From an uncultured Clostridium sp. (GTDB lineage: Bacteria; Bacillota; Clostridia; Clostridiales; Clostridiaceae), in NCBI GenBank assembly GCA_934746785.1, contig CAKVFO010000036.1:1-24520 (forward strand): DNA of 24,520 nt. The letters run 5' to 3'. Below, piece by piece: positions 22,430-24,520 of this stretch. The position numbers and the translations under genes were made by a program. A model generated the notes under the pieces. The model was not told the DNA's origin. It searched no databases and was given only the letters and a program-made list of their open reading frames with translations. Numbering within the stretch: the stretch's first letter is position 1; each line of letters begins with the position of its first letter.

Positions 22430-23866
22430 GTGAAGGAGATTTTAATAGAAAGAAGAGGTAAAACTCTACGTATTGCTATAAAAAATAAAGGAAAACTTTT
22501 AGAATCAATAGTAGATGAAGAAAGTGATGAACCAAGGATTGGAGAATTATATAAGGGAAGAGTTAAAAATATAATTTCAGGAACAAATTCTATTTTCGTA
22601 GATTTAGGTCTTGATAAGGAGGGGTATCTTTATTACAGTAATGAGCTAAAAAGAACTGGTATAAAAAAGGGTCAGGAAATTTTAGTTGAAGTTATTAAGG
22701 AACCTCTAAATGAAAAAGGAGCTAAATTAAGCACTAAGTTTGGAATTGCTTCTAAGTATATGGTTCTTGAAAAGGGAACAGGAGTTGAGTTTTCTTCAAG
22801 ATTTAAAGATGAAGTTAAAAAGGCTCTTATAGAAGCAGAACTTCCAGAGGTAGAGGGAGCTAAGCTTATAGTAAGAACAGAAGCAGCTAATGTGAGCATT
22901 GAAGAACTTATGCATGAGAGAAACCTTCTTTTAAAGGAATTTGATGAGATTAATAGGAGGATGAAATATTCAACAAAGCTTGGGAAGTTATACGGAGAAA
23001 ATCTAGCTATATCAAAAGTTCTAAGAGATAAAGTAGGTCTTGATGGAGCTAAGATTATAGTAAATGAAGAAGAGGATTTTGAATTTATTAAAAATTATAT
23101 TAAGGATGATGAAAATGTAAGCCTTAATCTTTTTGATAAAGGAAAGAACTTATTTGATTTCTATGATATAGAAAGAGAGCTTTTAAAGCTTAGACACCAA
23201 AAAGTTGTCCTTCCATGCGGTGGATCTATAATTATAGAAAAAACAGAAGCTATGCATGTCATTGATGTAAACACTGGCAAGAACATAAAAGAAAGAAGTT
23301 TTGAAAAAACTATTCTTGAAACAAATATTGAAGCAGCTAGAGAGATAGGAAGACAGATTCTTTTAAGAAACTTAAGTGGAATAATAGTAATTGATTTTAT
23401 TGATTTAAGAGATAAGGCAGATAGAGCTCATGTTATGAGAGAACTTAAGGAAGCTTTAAAGGATGATGGAGGAAATCTTAGGATTTATCCATTCACTGAG
23501 CTTAACCTTGTACAGATTTCAAGAAAGAGAATAGGAAAGAGTATTTATGAATATATGGAGGAGAAATGCCCTTTATGTAATGGTACTGGAAGTCTTCTAA
23601 AATTATCTTACCTTGAAGGTTTGATAGGAAATGAAATAACAAGATATAGTCATGAAAATGGTATTAATGAGTTTTTCATCGAAATAGAAGAGAGTTATAG
23701 TGAAAAGATTAAGGGAGATTTAGTTTCTTTCTTAAAGAATATAGATGCTCTTGATAAGGAAATTTATATTAATTATGTTACTGGAATTGAAGGTTATAGA
23801 ATAGAACCTTTAATATTCCAAAATCAAAAGAAGAATATAGAAAAATATTTAATTAATCTTGATTAA
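22430..23866 (+). CDS. rng: Ribonuclease E/G (RNase G)
   Basis: 478 residues, the usual length for RNase G. GTG start at 22430 with AGGTGG at 22417-22422; the preceding stop overlaps this site. An S1 RNA-binding domain (about 36-105; GELYKGRVKNIISGTNSIFV) is followed by the DNase I-like catalytic domain. Magnesium ligands are Asp279 (VIDVNTGK) and Asp322 (VIDFIDL), and the zinc-link cysteines are Cys380 and Cys383 (CPLCNGTG). It is an endoribonuclease for rRNA 5'-end maturation and mRNA decay. It is the last gene before a strong terminator. In many Firmicutes this block is followed by rplU-ysxB-rpmA; here another small gene comes first. Confidence 0.95.
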   Translation: MKEILIERRGKTLRIAIKNKGKLLESIVDEESDEPRIGELYKGRVKNIISGTNSIFVDLGLDKEGYLYYSNELKRTGIKKGQEILVEVIKEPLNEKGAKLSTKFGIASKYMVLEKGTGVEFSSRFKDEVKKALIEAELPEVEGAKLIVRTEAANVSIEELMHERNLLLKEFDEINRRMKYSTKLGKLYGENLAISKVLRDKVGLDGAKIIVNEEEDFEFIKNYIKDDENVSLNLFDKGKNLFDFYDIERELLKLRHQKVVLPCGGSIIIEKTEAMHVIDVNTGKNIKERSFEKTILETNIEAAREIGRQILLRNLSGIIVIDFIDLRDKADRAHVMRELKEALKDDGGNLRIYPFTELNLVQISRKRIGKSIYEYMEEKCPLCNGTGSLLKLSYLEGLIGNEITRYSHENGINEFFIEIEESYSEKIKGDLVSFLKNIDALDKEIYINYVTGIEGYRIEPLIFQNQKKNIEKYLINLD

Positions 23867-23885
23867 TTAATATGATTTGAATATT

Positions 23886-23938
23886 AAATATCATGGTATT
23901 TTTGAAATTATAGTGTCAAAATACCGTGATATTTTTTT
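23886..23938 (+). terminator. Intrinsic terminator after RNase G
   Basis: 17-bp stem (23886-23902 with 23918-23934, one G-U) rich in A-T at its base with a GG/CC centre, a 15-nt loop, and a run of seven T at 23932-23938. It starts 20 bp after the rng stop. Confidence 0.88.
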
Positions 23939-24015
23939 ATAAGAAACTTATGGAATAAAAAGGAAATAAAAAGCTGCTATAGAATTTATTATAGAGGAAT
24001 GGTATAGGAGGAATT

Positions 24016-24417
24016 ATGAAAAAAAAGAAGAGAACAAAATTAAAAATAGCTATTGTATTAAGCTTAATAATTGTATTGATTTGTACATTTTTTATTGTTA
24101 AGCTGACGTCTAGTTATTATCATGATGAAAATCGTAGTTTGCTTTTAAATAGTAATAGTTTTTCATTTAACTGTCCTGAAGATTATAAATATATTCATAT
24201 GGAGTTGAGTTGTGAAGATGAAAATCCTATTAAATATAATATAGTTAATCCAGCAGGAAAGGTAGTACAAACAGCTGAGCTATTAAAGAAGAGTGACTTT
24301 TTTTGTGAGAGTACAAAAGGAATGTGGAAAGTGAATTTTGAGGTGAACAAAGAGATAAAGGTAAATTATAAGTTGTGGGAAGGGAATCTGAAATTCATGG
24401 ATCCCTTAGAAAAATAG
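24016..24417 (+). CDS. Small single-pass membrane protein of unknown function
   Basis: 133 residues, not recognised. A basic N-terminus (KKKKRTKLK) and one hydrophobic segment (11-30) predict a membrane anchor with the remainder outside the cell. The outer part has alternating strand-like stretches (YIHMELSC, IKYNIV, MWKVNFEV, IKVNYKLW), compatible with a small beta-sandwich, and three cysteines at 53, 66 and 97. AGGAGG lies 5 nt before the ATG. It stands alone between two terminator-like hairpins, so it is probably its own unit. Codon use and base composition resemble the neighbours. Confidence 0.75.
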   Translation: MKKKKRTKLKIAIVLSLIIVLICTFFIVKLTSSYYHDENRSLLLNSNSFSFNCPEDYKYIHMELSCEDENPIKYNIVNPAGKVVQTAELLKKSDFFCESTKGMWKVNFEVNKEIKVNYKLWEGNLKFMDPLEK

Positions 24418-24433
24418 AATTATTAAAAAAGAG

Positions 24434-24503
24434 AGGTACCTTTTAAAATGGTACCTATAAGCAGGACACTAGAAAAAAAGTGTCTGGTTTATAGGTACTT
24501 TTT
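24434..24503 (+). terminator. Three-way hairpin cluster: terminator of 24016 gene or leader of the next gene
   Basis: AGGTACC (24434-24440) pairs with GGTACCT (24450-24456). The overlapping segment GTACCTATAA (24451-24460) pairs instead with TTATAGGTAC (24489-24498), enclosing an inner stem GGACACT/AGTGTCT (24464-24470/24479-24485), and is followed by TTTTT. The second fold is a terminator; the first excludes it. TATAAT at 24507-24512 follows. Given the RNase G neighbour, an L21-type ribosomal leader is possible, but the next gene is outside the window. Confidence 0.65.
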
Positions 24504-24520
24504 ATGTATAATATTAATAT

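Noticed and set aside
1..24520. Insertion sequences, CRISPR arrays, tRNA or rRNA genes, prophage parts
   Set aside because: No transposase or integrase reading frame, no regular spacer-repeat arrays, and no cloverleaf or rRNA-like sequence were seen in either strand. The only tandem repeat of note is the hairpin pair at 5771-5862.

Overview
The window is low-GC DNA with purine-rich Shine-Dalgarno sites (AGGAGG/GGGGG). Its content (clostridial-type secreted pectinases, a large iron-sulfur amine-oxidising operon, and the TIGR03960/TIGR03936/RNase G block) points to an anaerobic, plant-polysaccharide-degrading Clostridium sensu stricto. The species cannot be named from the sequence alone.

Layout. 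(1) 1-194, minus: 5' end of a secreted protein, cut by the window edge, with its control region. (2) 429-4715, minus: a two-gene pectinase operon, a PL1 pectate lyase followed 12 nt later by a PL11 rhamnogalacturonan lyase carrying CBM13 and CBM2 modules, closed by a strong terminator. (3) 4972-5652, plus: a divergent GntR/FCD regulator. (4) 5889-17192, plus: 14 tightly packed genes ending at a 13-bp terminator hairpin. They encode a polar amino-acid-type ABC importer, an iron-type alcohol dehydrogenase, a class-III aminotransferase, a D-2-hydroxyacid dehydrogenase homologue, a RidA protein, a split FAD/Fe-S amine dehydrogenase of five polypeptides, and an Asp/Glu/hydantoin-racemase-family protein. 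(5) 17279-19621, minus: a GH43 arabinanase with CBM13 and CBM2 modules. (6) 19875-24417, plus: the housekeeping-type block TIGR03960 radical SAM, TIGR03936, RNase G, a terminator, and a small unknown membrane protein. The window ends in a hairpin cluster that could be a terminator or the leader of the next gene.

The three pectinases fit together: PL1 cleaves homogalacturonan, PL11 the rhamnogalacturonan-I backbone, and GH43 the arabinan side chains. All three carry a CBM2-like C-terminus, although in the pectate lyase only the last third of the module remains. The central operon reads as a catabolic pathway for an imported amine or N-substituted amino acid. The Fe-S flavoprotein complex would oxidise the C-N bond and pass electrons to NAD+. 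RidA would clear the imine, the aminotransferase would yield a keto or aldehyde product, and the two dehydrogenases could reoxidise NADH. The substrate is unknown.

The most striking regulatory structure is in front of this operon. A near-consensus promoter is followed by an 11-bp palindrome also present at the regulator's own promoter, with ACCA repeats every 9 bp. Next comes a leader made of two tandem copies of one hairpin whose arms can re-pair as a classical attenuator.
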